Shown here piece after piece: positions 40,932 through 50,500 of a stretch of DNA of 64,000 nucleotides (position 1 is its first letter; each line of letters opens with the position of its first letter). Under the pieces are notes generated by a model. It saw nothing but the letters and a program-made list of their open reading frames with translations, made no database searches and was not told the origin of the DNA. This DNA is from Planctomycetota bacterium (lineage in GTDB: Bacteria > Planctomycetota > UBA8742 > UBA2392): NCBI GenBank assembly GCA_027493625.1, contig JAOSKM010000001.1, positions 401,489 to 465,488 of the forward strand, in the 5' to 3' direction. The position numbers were made by a program, and so were the translations under genes.

Positions 40932-43900
40932 TCAGCCGATCGTCTGGGGTTCGAGTGTGATCGGTTCTTCGGTCTCTTCTTCGATCACCACTTGTGGGCC
41001 TTGCTGCTCTCCGCGGTGGGGGTCGATGTCCTTGTTGAACCAGCGCTTCACCCTTTGCAGCGTGTCTTCCAGCGCGAGGTAGGTTGAGGGCAGCATCACC
41101 AGCACCACCACCGTCGAGAACGCGATCCCGAACGCCAGGCTGATCGCCATCGGGATCAGGAATGCCGCCTGCACCGAGCGCTCCAGCATGATCGGCGTCA
41201 GGCCCGCAAACGTGGTCAGCGATGTCAGCAGAATCGCCCGGAAGCGCCGGGGCCCGGCCTCGCGCACGGCCTCAAGCACCGTCTTGCCCTCTTCGCGCCG
41301 GTAGCGGTTGATGAAGTCGATCAGCACCAGGCTGTCGTTCACCACCACGCCCGACAGGGCCAGCAGGCCCACGATGCTCAGGAACGTCACGTCCATGCCG
41401 ATCGCCAGGTGCGCCCAGATCGCGCCGGCGATGCCGAACGGCACCACCCACATCACGATCACCGGCTGGAAGTAGGAACGGAACGCCACCGCAAGCAGGC
41501 CGAACATCAGGAACATCGACAGGATCAGCCCCACGCGCAGGCCGGAGAAACTTTCCGCCTGGCGCTGCTGCTCGCCGCCGAACTTCCAGGTCAGGCCCGG
41601 GTACTTCTCGGTCAGGGACGGCAGGTAGTTCTCGGCCAGGTCGGCGTTCAGCTCGTTCGCGTTGGTGACGGTGCGGTTAAGGTCGCTGGTGACCACGATG
41701 GTGCGCTGGCGGTCCAGCCGGTTGATGCTGCTGACGCCGCGCGAGATGGTGTAGCCCGCGACCTCCGAGAATGCGGCCTCGCGCCCGTTGGGCAGGCGGA
41801 TGCGCATGTTCTCGAGGTTGCTGATCGACTCGCGCTCGTCTTTCGGGTAGCGCACGAACACCTTCACTTCATCCTTGCCAACCTGCACGCGCTGGGCCTC
41901 GTTCCCGTAGAACGCGCCGCGCACCTGCTGGATCAGCGCCGCCTGCGTCAGCCCGAGGCTGCGGCCGGATTCGCTGACTTCCGGCACGATCTCCAGCTTG
42001 CCCTCGCGGTAGTCGTCGGCGATGTCGAAGGTGCCCGGGTACTCGGCCAGGTGGCCCTTCAGGTCTTCGGCCGCCTGCTCGATCTGCCTCAGGTCGCGGC
42101 CTGCCAGCTCGACGTTCACGGCCGCGCCGACGTTGACCTGGTCGGAGCTGAAGGTGAGCTCGATGGCGTTGGGGATGCGCTGGCCCACTTTGTTGCGCCA
42201 CATGTCGCGGATCTCGGAGGCTTTCAACTCGCGCTTTTCAGACGAGACGAGAGCCAGGTGCACCTCGGCGATGTTGTCGCGGCTCTGGCTCGAGCCGCCT
42301 TCGCCCGGTGGGCCGTTGGCCATGCGGAAGGGGTGCGCGCCCAGCACGGCGCGGACGTTCTCGACCACGCTGCCGCGCTTGTCGCCCTCTACCTCGGCGC
42401 GGATTTCCTCGGCCGTGGACTCCAGCACCTCCAACGCGAGGCGCGTTTCTTCTGCAGACGCGCCTTCGGGCAGCGTGACAGAGGCGATCACGTCGTTGCC
42501 CTCAATGGCCGGGAAGAACGCGACTTTAATGCGCCCGCTGGCGAACAGGCCGCCGGTCAGGATCAGGAAGCCCAGGCCGCCGCCGATGATGGTCCAGCGC
42601 CAGCGGATCGTGAACTCGAGCGTGGGCCGGTAGGTCTTGTCGATGAACCAGTCCACCATCTTCTCGAAGCCGCCCTGCACTTTCGACCACGCGCGGGGCA
42701 GGAACCAGTTGCTGAAGCGGCCCTTGCCTTCGCCGTGGGCCAGGTGCGCCGGCAGAACGAACAGGCTTTCCAGTAGTGAAGCCGCCAGCGCCAGGATCAC
42801 TACCGAGGCAATGGCGGCCGCGAACACGCCGGTGCGGCCGGGCAGCATCAGCATGGGGCTGAAGGCAATGGTGGTGGTGGCAATCGCGAGGCCGACGGGC
42901 AGCATCACCTCGCGCACGCCGTCAATGGCCGCCTGCAGCGGTGGCTTGCCCATGCGCTTGTGGGCGTCGATGTTCTCGCCGACCACGATGGCGTCATCCA
43001 CCAGGATGCCCAGCGCCAGCACGAAGCCAAAGCTGGACAGGAAGTTGATCGTCATGCCGGCAAAGGGCATCAGCCACACGGTGCCCAGTACGGCCGTGGC
43101 AAGGCCGACCGCGACCCACATGGCCAGGCGCGCGCGCAGGAAGAAAGCCAGCACCAGGAACACCAGCAGCAGGCCCTGCATGCCGTTCCACTTCAGCAGG
43201 TCCATGCGCTCGATCAGGTTCTCCGAGATGTCGCGGAACTTCTGGATGGTGACGCCGGGGGGCAGCTCGGCTTTCTTCTTGTCGGTGTAGGCGGCCACGG
43301 CCTCGGCGATGGCCAGCGTGTCCTGGTCGCCGACGCGGTAGACCTCGATCATCAGGCTGCGGCGCCCGTTGACTCGCGATTCCAGCGTGACTTCCTCGAA
43401 AGTGTCGCGCACGTCGGCGAGATCGCCGACCTTGATTTCCGTGCCGTCCGCGCGGGTGATTACCGGGATGCGCTCGAACTCTTCGCGCGTGTAGGCCTGG
43501 CTGCTGCTGCGGAACAGGATTTCGCCGCCCGCGGTCTCGACTGAGCCGGCCGGCAGGTTCAGCGAGTAGCGGTTCACGGCGGCGGCAATCTCGGCAAAAC
43601 TGAGGCCGTAGCGGCGCAGGTCGTCCTCGCGCACGCTGATGGCGATCTCGTGGTTGCGGTCGTCGCTGATCTCGGCCTTGCTGACTTGTGGCAGGGCGAC
43701 GATTTCATCGCGGACCTGGTCGGCAAGGCGGGTCAGCTCGCGCTCGGACATGTCGCCCGCGAGCAGCAGCCATACCACGCGCTCTTCGATCTTCCCCTCG
43801 CGGATCACCGGCTCTTCGGCCTCGGCGGGGAAGGTGGTGATGGCGTCGATCTCGGCCTTCACTTCGTCGGTGACGTCCTTGATGTCCTCGCCGTCTTTGA

Positions 43901-44186
43901 TTTCGACGGTGACCAGGCCGAGGCTTTCGGTGGCGCGGCTGCTGATGCGCTTGACGCCATCGATGCCCTGGATCGCCTCTTCGATCTTGATGTTGACCGA
44001 CTCTTCGACTTCCTCGGGCGTGGCGCCGGGGTACAGCACCGAGACGCTGATGATCTCGGGTTCGATGTCGGGGAACGCCGTGCGGCGGATGATCGGCAGT
44101 GTCATCAAACCGCCGATCAGGAACATGCCCATCAGCAGGTTGGCCGCGACGCCGTTGCGGGTGAACCAGGCTACCAGGGCGTTCAT
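40932..44186 (-). CDS. RND efflux transporter, inner-membrane pump (AcrB/HAE-1-like)
   Basis: The 1084-residue pump is full length and has the RND layout: N-terminal membrane segment with ANLLMGMFLIGGLMTLPIIR, the periplasmic loop with DIEPEIISVSVLYPGATPEE and ESVNIKIEEAIQGIDGVKRI, the TM4 signature LGILVDDAIVVGENIDAHKR with two adjacent acidic residues for proton relay, a second periplasmic loop, and LVVFAFGL-type segments (LAVAFRSYFQPVIVMWVVPF). It exports drugs, lipids or metabolites with proton energy. It belongs to a four-gene operon with MFP, OMF and TetR, each overlapping by four to 14 bases. The substrate class cannot be told. Confidence 0.95.
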   Translation of the reverse strand: MNALVAWFTRNGVAANLLMGMFLIGGLMTLPIIRRTAFPDIEPEIISVSVLYPGATPEEVEESVNIKIEEAIQGIDGVKRISSRATESLGLVTVEIKDGEDIKDVTDEVKAEIDAITTFPAEAEEPVIREGKIEERVVWLLLAGDMSERELTRLADQVRDEIVALPQVSKAEISDDRNHEIAISVREDDLRRYGLSFAEIAAAVNRYSLNLPAGSVETAGGEILFRSSSQAYTREEFERIPVITRADGTEIKVGDLADVRDTFEEVTLESRVNGRRSLMIEVYRVGDQDTLAIAEAVAAYTDKKKAELPPGVTIQKFRDISENLIERMDLLKWNGMQGLLLVFLVLAFFLRARLAMWVAVGLATAVLGTVWLMPFAGMTINFLSSFGFVLALGILVDDAIVVGENIDAHKRMGKPPLQAAIDGVREVMLPVGLAIATTTIAFSPMLMLPGRTGVFAAAIASVVILALAASLLESLFVLPAHLAHGEGKGRFSNWFLPRAWSKVQGGFEKMVDWFIDKTYRPTLEFTIRWRWTIIGGGLGFLILTGGLFASGRIKVAFFPAIEGNDVIASVTLPEGASAEETRLALEVLESTAEEIRAEVEGDKRGSVVENVRAVLGAHPFRMANGPPGEGGSSQSRDNIAEVHLALVSSEKRELKASEIRDMWRNKVGQRIPNAIELTFSSDQVNVGAAVNVELAGRDLRQIEQAAEDLKGHLAEYPGTFDIADDYREGKLEIVPEVSESGRSLGLTQAALIQQVRGAFYGNEAQRVQVGKDEVKVFVRYPKDERESISNLENMRIRLPNGREAAFSEVAGYTISRGVSSINRLDRQRTIVVTSDLNRTVTNANELNADLAENYLPSLTEKYPGLTWKFGGEQQRQAESFSGLRVGLILSMFLMFGLLAVAFRSYFQPVIVMWVVPFGIAGAIWAHLAIGMDVTFLSIVGLLALSGVVVNDSLVLIDFINRYRREEGKTVLEAVREAGPRRFRAILLTSLTTFAGLTPIMLERSVQAAFLIPMAISLAFGIAFSTVVVLVMLPSTYLALEDTLQRVKRWFNKDIDPHRGEQQGPQVVIEEETEEPITLEPQTIG

Positions 44187-45340
44187 GGCTGCTCCTTGCT
44201 CAGTTGCACGGGCATGTCTTCAACCACCATTTCGAGCTGGCTGGTCACCACCTGCTCGCCTTCTTCCAGGCCGGCGCTGATCAGCACCGACTCCGGCGTG
44301 GCGCGCACCACCGTGACTTCGCGCTGCTTCAGCCGCGAAGCGGCGTCCACCACCAGCACGCGCCCGTCGGGGCGCAGCGCCTGTCGCGGCAGCACGAACA
44401 CGCGCTCGGCCTCGCGGCCGGTGACCACCGCGTTCACAAAGGTGTTCGGCAGCAGCGGCGTGGACTGGGCGCTGCCGTTGGGGTCCCTGACCCGCGCGAT
44501 CGCGTAGTACATGCGGGTTTGCGGGTCAACCTCGGCCTCGGTGCGCACGATGCGAGCCGGCCAGGAGATCACTTCAGGCCCGAAGCGCGCGCTGAGCTGC
44601 ACCTGCGGCGCGCGCTCGTCGTCGTACTCGAGCTGACCGCCCAGCGGCAGCTCAAGGAAGCCGATGTCGTCGGCGCTCAGGGGCAGTCTCACCTCGGCGT
44701 AGTCCGTGGCGTACACGCGCGCCACAGGTACGCCCAGGCCGATGAACTGCCCCTGCTCGACCAGCTTCTGGCGCACGCGTCCCTCGTATGGGGCGAGGAT
44801 GCGCGTGCTCAGGAAGTCCACGTTCGCCTTGGCGTACGCGGCCAATGCACCCTGCAGCGCGGCGTTGCGCTCGGCCAGTTGCGGCTCGCGCAGCAGCAGC
44901 GGGTCTGCGGGGCCCTGCCCGTACTTCTCCCACTCGCGTTTTGCCAGGCACGCTTCCGCTTCTTCGCGCTGCAGGGCGGCCCTGGCCGTGGCCAGCGCCG
45001 CTTCGGCCTGCGCCAGCGCCGCTTTGGCGGCGAGGTCGTCGATCACCACCAGCTCTTCGCCGGCCTTGAAGAAACCGCCGTTCACGAAGGCCGGGTGCAC
45101 GGAGGCGATGCGGCCGGGAACCTCGGAGGTGAGCGTGGTTTCCGTGCGCGGTGTAACCGTGCCGGTGGTTCGCACTTCGTAGCGCCACGCCTGCGGCTTG
45201 ACGGTCACGGTTGTTACGCGCGGCAGGCTCTTCTCCGGCGTCACGGTCTGAACCTTGACCTGCGAGGCCTTGAGGGCCACGGCGCCACCAATTCCGATCA
45301 GCAAAGCGACTGCGGGAAGGATGTATTTAAGGAGTTTCAT
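44183..45340 (-). CDS. RND efflux periplasmic adaptor (membrane fusion protein)
   Basis: The protein of 385 residues has an N-terminal membrane anchor (LKYILPAVALLIGIGGAVAL), the MFP lipoyl halves (TLTSEVPGRIASVHPAFVNG, GGFFKAGEELVVIDD, then TRILAPYEGRVRQKLVEQGQ), a long alpha-hairpin (ALAQAEAALATARAALQREE, ACLAKREWEKYGQGPADPLL) and beta-barrel/MP domains (VYATDYAEVRLPLSADDIGF, VFVLPRQALRPDGRVLVVDA). It links the pump to the outer-membrane channel. Its stop and start overlap the pump (ATGA) and the OMF gene. Confidence 0.95.
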   Translation of the reverse strand: MKLLKYILPAVALLIGIGGAVALKASQVKVQTVTPEKSLPRVTTVTVKPQAWRYEVRTTGTVTPRTETTLTSEVPGRIASVHPAFVNGGFFKAGEELVVIDDLAAKAALAQAEAALATARAALQREEAEACLAKREWEKYGQGPADPLLLREPQLAERNAALQGALAAYAKANVDFLSTRILAPYEGRVRQKLVEQGQFIGLGVPVARVYATDYAEVRLPLSADDIGFLELPLGGQLEYDDERAPQVQLSARFGPEVISWPARIVRTEAEVDPQTRMYYAIARVRDPNGSAQSTPLLPNTFVNAVVTGREAERVFVLPRQALRPDGRVLVVDAASRLKQREVTVVRATPESVLISAGLEEGEQVVTSQLEMVVEDMPVQLSKEQP

Positions 45341-46751
45341 CGTTCGCTCGTTTCTCGATTACACTTGACGCGTCAAATCCGCCTCCCAGTGCGGAGTACA
45401 GGTCTACCCTTGCATTCAGCAGCGCCAGGCGCGTGGCCAGCTGCGCGCCCTGCGCGTTGAACAGCTGGCGGCGTGTCTGCAGCACCTGGGTGATGTCCAG
45501 CGCGCCCTGGTAATAGCGCTCGGTGGCGATCTCCAGTGCGGCGCGGGTCTCGGTCACGGTCGTGCTGAGCGCCTCCAGCTCGCGGCGCAGGTGGGCTTCG
45601 TTGGCCAGTGAGTTCTCGACCTCCGCGAAGGCTTTCAGCGCCACCACCACGTAGTAGGCCAGCGCGCCGCGTTCCAGCGCCTGGGTGCGGTCGATCTCCG
45701 CCCAGCGCCGGCCGCCATCGAACAGGGGCGCCAGCAGGTTGCCCAGCAGGTTGAACACGAAGAACTTGCCGTCCAGCACGTCCGCCACCTGGTCAGAGGC
45801 CAGGCCCGTGGAGCCGGTCAGCGAGATGCGCGGCAGCAGGTCGAGGTACGCCGCCCGCACGCGCGAATCCGCGGCCGCGACCTTGCGCTCCGCCTCGGCG
45901 ATATCGGGCCGGCGCGTCAACAATTGCGATGGCAGTCCTCCGGGCGGCGCCGGCAGTTCGCCGGGCAGCGTGGCCGAAGTCTCCACCAGCGCGGCCGGGT
46001 AGCGCCCCAGCAGCAACTCGAGCTGGCGGCGCGCCAGCTTGTAGACGCGGCGCAGGGTTTCCAGGCGCGCCTCGCTGGAGGCAACGTCGGCCAGCGCCAG
46101 CCGGTAATCGAAGGCGCTGCGCAGGCCCGCCCTGTAGCGGTCTTCCACGCGCTCGGACAATTCGCGGGCGCTGGCGAGGTTGGCCTCGGCAAGCTGGATC
46201 TGCTGCCAGGCCTCGGAGGCCGAGAACCAGGCCTTCACCACCTGCACGATCAGCGACAGTCTCGCCCCGTAGTAAGCGGCTTCCAGGGCCTGGCGGTCGG
46301 CGATGGCCGCCGACTGGGCGGCGCGCACTCGGCCCCACAGGTCGATCTCCCATTGCATGTTCAACGAAACGCCGACGCGCTGGGATTCGATCTCGGTGAG
46401 GTCCGGCCCGCCGAAGGACTGCACGGTGCGGGTGCGGCTACCGTCCACGCTGCCGGTCACGTTGGGCATGGCGCCGGCCTGCACGGTACGGATGTTCGCC
46501 CCGGCGGCTTCGATGCGGCTGGCGGCCTCCCACAGGCTGGGGTTGTTGCGCAGGGCTTCGTCAACAAGCGCGTCGAGGCGCGGGTCGGCGAACGCGGTCC
46601 ACCAGTCGTCGGCGACTTCGGCGTCGGCCAGCGGCTGCTCGGTCCAGTTGGCGGGCACCTCAACGGGCACCACAGGCTGTTGCGGCGGCGGGGGCGCGGC
46701 GCAGGCGGCCAGCAGCAGGCCGGGGGCGATCAGCCATGCAAGGCGGTTCAT
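45327..46751 (-). CDS. RND efflux outer-membrane lipoprotein (NodT/OprM type)
   Basis: The start has a lipobox, LIAPGLLLAACAAPPPP (Cys17). The 474-residue body shows the OMF internal duplication of long helices, with VPANWTEQPLADAEVADDWW, LVDEALRNNPSLWEAASRIE, the second set (LEALSTTVTETRAALEIATE, YYQGALDITQVLQTRRQLFN) and PGGLPSQLLTRRPDIAEAER, which is a NodT-family hallmark. Forms the trimeric outer-membrane channel. The palindrome TTGACGCGTCAA at 45365-45376 lies in its 3' end. Overlaps the TetR and MFP genes. Confidence 0.95.
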   Translation of the reverse strand: MNRLAWLIAPGLLLAACAAPPPPQQPVVPVEVPANWTEQPLADAEVADDWWTAFADPRLDALVDEALRNNPSLWEAASRIEAAGANIRTVQAGAMPNVTGSVDGSRTRTVQSFGGPDLTEIESQRVGVSLNMQWEIDLWGRVRAAQSAAIADRQALEAAYYGARLSLIVQVVKAWFSASEAWQQIQLAEANLASARELSERVEDRYRAGLRSAFDYRLALADVASSEARLETLRRVYKLARRQLELLLGRYPAALVETSATLPGELPAPPGGLPSQLLTRRPDIAEAERKVAAADSRVRAAYLDLLPRISLTGSTGLASDQVADVLDGKFFVFNLLGNLLAPLFDGGRRWAEIDRTQALERGALAYYVVVALKAFAEVENSLANEAHLRRELEALSTTVTETRAALEIATERYYQGALDITQVLQTRRQLFNAQGAQLATRLALLNARVDLYSALGGGFDASSVIEKRANDETP

Positions 46752-47410
46752 CGTTTGGCTCCTTTGCGGGGGCGGCGCGGCGCGGGGGCCGGTGTCGCCT
46801 CCATGCCGGCCGCGCAGAAATCTACGAGTCGGTTGGCGAGTCCGGCGGGGTCCTGCTCCACGGGCGGCAATTTGACGGTGGCGCAGATCATCTTCATGTT
46901 CATGGCAACCAGGGCGAACGAGCCCACCGAGAACACCAGCCGCAGCCGGATTTCCTCGGGCGTCAGCCTGGGCAGCGCGCGCTTCAGCTGTTCGACGAAT
47001 GAGTGCAGGGAATCGTGAAACGTGCGTTCGACCATTTCGCCGACGACCTGGAACATGCCCTCGAACTGCACGCGCGCGAGCAGTTTGGCGAAGTGGGGGA
47101 ACTCGGCGGACATGCGCACGGTGGGGAAGATGAAGGCGTTGATCACGGAGCGCACGGTGGGGGGCTTTCTGCCTGCGGCCTCGACGGCCAGCGCGAGCAT
47201 GCGGTTGCGCTCGTCGATCAGGTTGCGCACACGGCGGAGCAGCACTTCACGCAGCAGGGCTTCCTTGCCGCCGAAGTGGTAGTTGACGGAAGCCAGGTTG
47301 GCGCCGGCCTGGTGGGTGATTTCGCGCACGGAGGCGCCGTCAACGCCGTGCAAAGCAAACAGTCGTTCGGCGGCGTCCAGCAGGCTGTCACGGGTATGCG
47401 GCGTATTCAT
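46748..47410 (-). CDS. TetR family regulator of the efflux operon (CerR-like C-terminal)
   Basis: ATG 47410 gives MNTPHTRDSLLDAAERLFAL; the longer in-frame Met at 47617 precedes antisense-like sequence. The 220-residue protein has the HTH GVDGASVREITHQAGANLAS and VNYHFGGKEALLREV, typical of the CmeR/CerR group with a long C-terminal dimerisation domain (FHDSLHSFVEQLKRALPRLT, EEIRLRLVFSVGSFALVAMN). It heads the operon and should repress it. An imperfect palindrome (TCAAACGTATGTATGA) is 10 bases upstream of the start. Overlaps the OMF gene by four bases. Confidence 0.92.
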   Translation of the reverse strand: MNTPHTRDSLLDAAERLFALHGVDGASVREITHQAGANLASVNYHFGGKEALLREVLLRRVRNLIDERNRMLALAVEAAGRKPPTVRSVINAFIFPTVRMSAEFPHFAKLLARVQFEGMFQVVGEMVERTFHDSLHSFVEQLKRALPRLTPEEIRLRLVFSVGSFALVAMNMKMICATVKLPPVEQDPAGLANRLVDFCAAGMEATPAPAPRRPRKGAKR

Positions 47411-47420
47411 GCCAGGATAA

Positions 47421-47436
47421 TCAAACGTATGTATGA
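47421..47436. promoter_or_regulatory. Candidate TetR operator of the efflux operon
   Basis: TCAAACGTATGTATGA is a 16-bp imperfect palindrome (12 of 16 symmetric positions) directly upstream of the tetR start, in an AT-rich pocket suited to a promoter. Confidence 0.5.
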
Positions 47437-47486
47437 AAAAGTCAAGGGCAAAAAAACACGCGCCGGCAGGGTGGAAAAAGGAAGGA

Positions 47487-47508
47487 GGGGAGGCCCGGAG
47501 GCCTCCCC
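47487..47508 (-). terminator. Terminator after the giant CTERM protein gene
   Basis: GGGGAGGCC pairs with GGCCTCCCC around CGGA, and on the minus strand is followed by TCCTTCCTTTTTCC. It lies 30 bases beyond the stop at 47539. Confidence 0.85.
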
Positions 47509-47538
47509 TGCTGGGTTTTGCGCTTGAGGTGGGATCAA

Positions 47539-50500
47539 TCAGGAGGGGAGTTTGCGCCACGCGCGAAGGCGGGACGCGGCGAACAGCAGGGCCAAAGCAC
47601 CCAGTAGCAGGGCCCATGTGCTGTCGAAGTTGTCGCTTCCGGTCGAGCAGCCCCCGCCGCTGTCGCCGCTGTCGCCGCCGCCACCACCGACCACGCCGGC
47701 AAAGCCGGCCACGGTGAAGGTGTAGGCGCCTTCGTTGGCGTCATCGTTCAGGATCTGCAGGTTGAAGCTGAATGAGCCAGACGCGGTCGGCGTTACCTGG
47801 ATGGTGAACGTCGTGCTGGTGCCGACCGCGATGGTTGTGTTTGGAACGGCCGTTACGGTGACGGTCGCGTTGACCGCCGACAGCACCTGCACCGGCGGCG
47901 TGCCGATCAGCGACAGGTCCATGTTGCCGTTGTTCTGGATGGTGAAAGTGTAACTGCTGGAGGAGCCCGGGGTGACCGTGCCCACGCTGAACACGCCGCC
48001 CTGGGGCAGGGCCGCGCTGTTCGGGTCCAGGATATCGATCTCCGGCGTCGAGAGACCGCTGCCGGACACGGTAATGGTGTAGTTGCCCTCGTTCGGGTCG
48101 CTGTTGGCGATCACCATCTCGAAGCTGAACGCGCCGCTGCCCGGCGTCAATTCGACCTGGAAGGGCGCCAGCGCGGCCGGGGCCAGCGTGGTGATGGTCG
48201 GCTGCTGGATCACGGAAACCGTCAGGTTGGTGATGTTCTGGAGATCCACGATCGTGGCACCTGTCAGCAGCAGCGAGGTGTTGCCGCCGTTGACGATGTA
48301 GTAGGTCAGGGTCTGCGTCACGTTTTCCGCCACGCCGCCCAGGTTGTCCGTGCCGCCGTCGGCGATGGAGGTGCCGGCCGGGCGCTGCACGTCGATCTCG
48401 GGCTCGGCGCCGGTGCCGATGATGGTGATCTGGTACGGATTCTCATCGGGGTCATCGCTGCTGAGCAGCACTTCCACCAGAAAGGTGCCGCCGGCGGTCG
48501 GCGTGACGTCGATGTCGAAGAAGTCCGCCTGGCCCGGGTTCAGCTGGCCCAGCGTGGGCTGCGCGGTAATGCTCACGTTGCAGTTGTAGGTGGTGCCGAT
48601 CTGCACCGCGCTGGTGAAGTTCAGCACGTTGGCGCCGGTGGGTGCGATGTTGGCGACGTCGTAGGTCAGGGTGATCGGCGTGGAGATCGGCTGGGTGCCG
48701 ACCAGGTCGATGCCGTTGTTCGCGACCGACGTGCCGCCCCGGGAGATGTCGAGATCCGGCAGGATCTGCAGGCCGATGTCGTCCAGCAGCAGGTGGTCGA
48801 GGTTGGAATTCTCGGCCATCTGGAAGCGGATCACCATTTCGGCGGTGTAGCTGAGAGCCAGCGCGCTCATCATCGCGGAGAGGTTGATCGACTGGTAGTT
48901 CCAGCCGGCCGTGGAGCTGGTGTCGAACTGGAACACCGCCAGTTCCCAGGTGGCTCCGCCGTCAGTGCTGACGAACACGCCCTGGCAGGGGTCGGTGGTT
49001 ATTGAGACGTCCAGGCCTTCGTCGTTCCAGTAGAAATCGAGGATGACCGCGTCGGCGGTGGAGAGGCCGGCCATGTCGGAGAACAGGTCCAGGGTGGTGG
49101 CGCCCGTGCTGGAGCCGCCGAACATGTCGAACATGCCCGAGCCGGTCACCGGCACGCTGGTGTTGACCGAACCGGTAACGGTCCAGCCGCTGGCGCCGCT
49201 GACCGACGAGCTGCCCGGCGCAGCGCCGACCGTGATCACAGTCGGGATGGTCTGCGCGCCGGTGCCGATCACCGAGTTGGCGTACGGCGCGGCTGTCTCA
49301 AAGCCCAGGCTGTACGGCACGGTGGCGGGCTGGATGACGGCCACGATGCCTCCGCCATTGACCGGGAAGGTGCCGGCAACGGCGCCCGGATTCGCCGTGA
49401 CGTCCGTGTCCAGCGCAACCTCGCAGCCCAGGGTTTCCGGCACGGCGGAAGTGGCGGAGATGTCGGCGGTGACGAACACCGCGATGGAGCTGCTGTTCAG
49501 GTTCAGCAGCGGTGTGCCCGTGAAGTTGACGATGCCGCCGGAGAACGAACCGGTGCCCAGCTGGGTGTCGCCGGTGCTGAACACGCCGTCACTGTTGGTG
49601 TCAACCCACAGCTTCACGGCCGCCACGTCGGTGTCCGTGATCGAACCGGTCTTGGTGACGGTCAGTGCCGTGACGTCCTGGGTCGAGTTGATGCCGGCGA
49701 ACAGGAAGCTTCCGATCACCACGTCGGTGTCGCCCGGCACGGCAACCCAGTCGGCCGACTGCGGGCCGCCCGCGACGCGCACGGAGGCAGGTGCGAGCTC
49801 GACGGTGACGTCGTCGATCATGAGGCCGTCGCCACCCGTTGTGCCTAAGTACTGCGTATCGTCCTGGCCCTGGAAGCGGATGATCATGCTGGAGGTGAAG
49901 TTCTGGCCTGCGGCAAGCAGCGCTGCGGTGATGTCAATCCGCACGTTCTGCCAGGTGCCGTCCGGGTTTCCGGTCAGGTTGAACTTGTAGATCGCAATCC
50001 AGGTCGCACCGCCGTCGTTGCTGATCAGCACCAGGTCTTCGTTGTCGTTCTCGTCGGCGTAGTCCGACCACATGAATGACAGGTCAATTGTGTCCGTCGC
50101 GGTGTTGTACGCGCTGAGATTGAAAGCCATGTCCATGGCTGCAGCCGCATTGCCGTTCGGGTAGTCGAACAGCACGACATTCGGCGCACTCTGCGGAGTC
50201 ACAGGCGCAATCGAACTGGTCACCTGGACACGGCCGGCGTTGGCGAATGTGCTCATGGTGACTGTGGCGCCCGCGGCAGTGGCCGCGGGGTACTGGCCGG
50301 AACCACTCTGGAAGAGGATGTTGCCGAAGGTGCCGTCAAAGTTCTCGGTGTGGGGCAGGCTGCTCACCGGGACAACCACGACAAGCGTATCCAGATCAAG
50401 CGGGAAGTCGCCGCCGACGTAGCCCGGGGTGGCGGACACATCGCTGGCCGCCGTCACGCGCAACTGGATGGCTGCAGGCACGGTGGCGGCCGCAGAAATA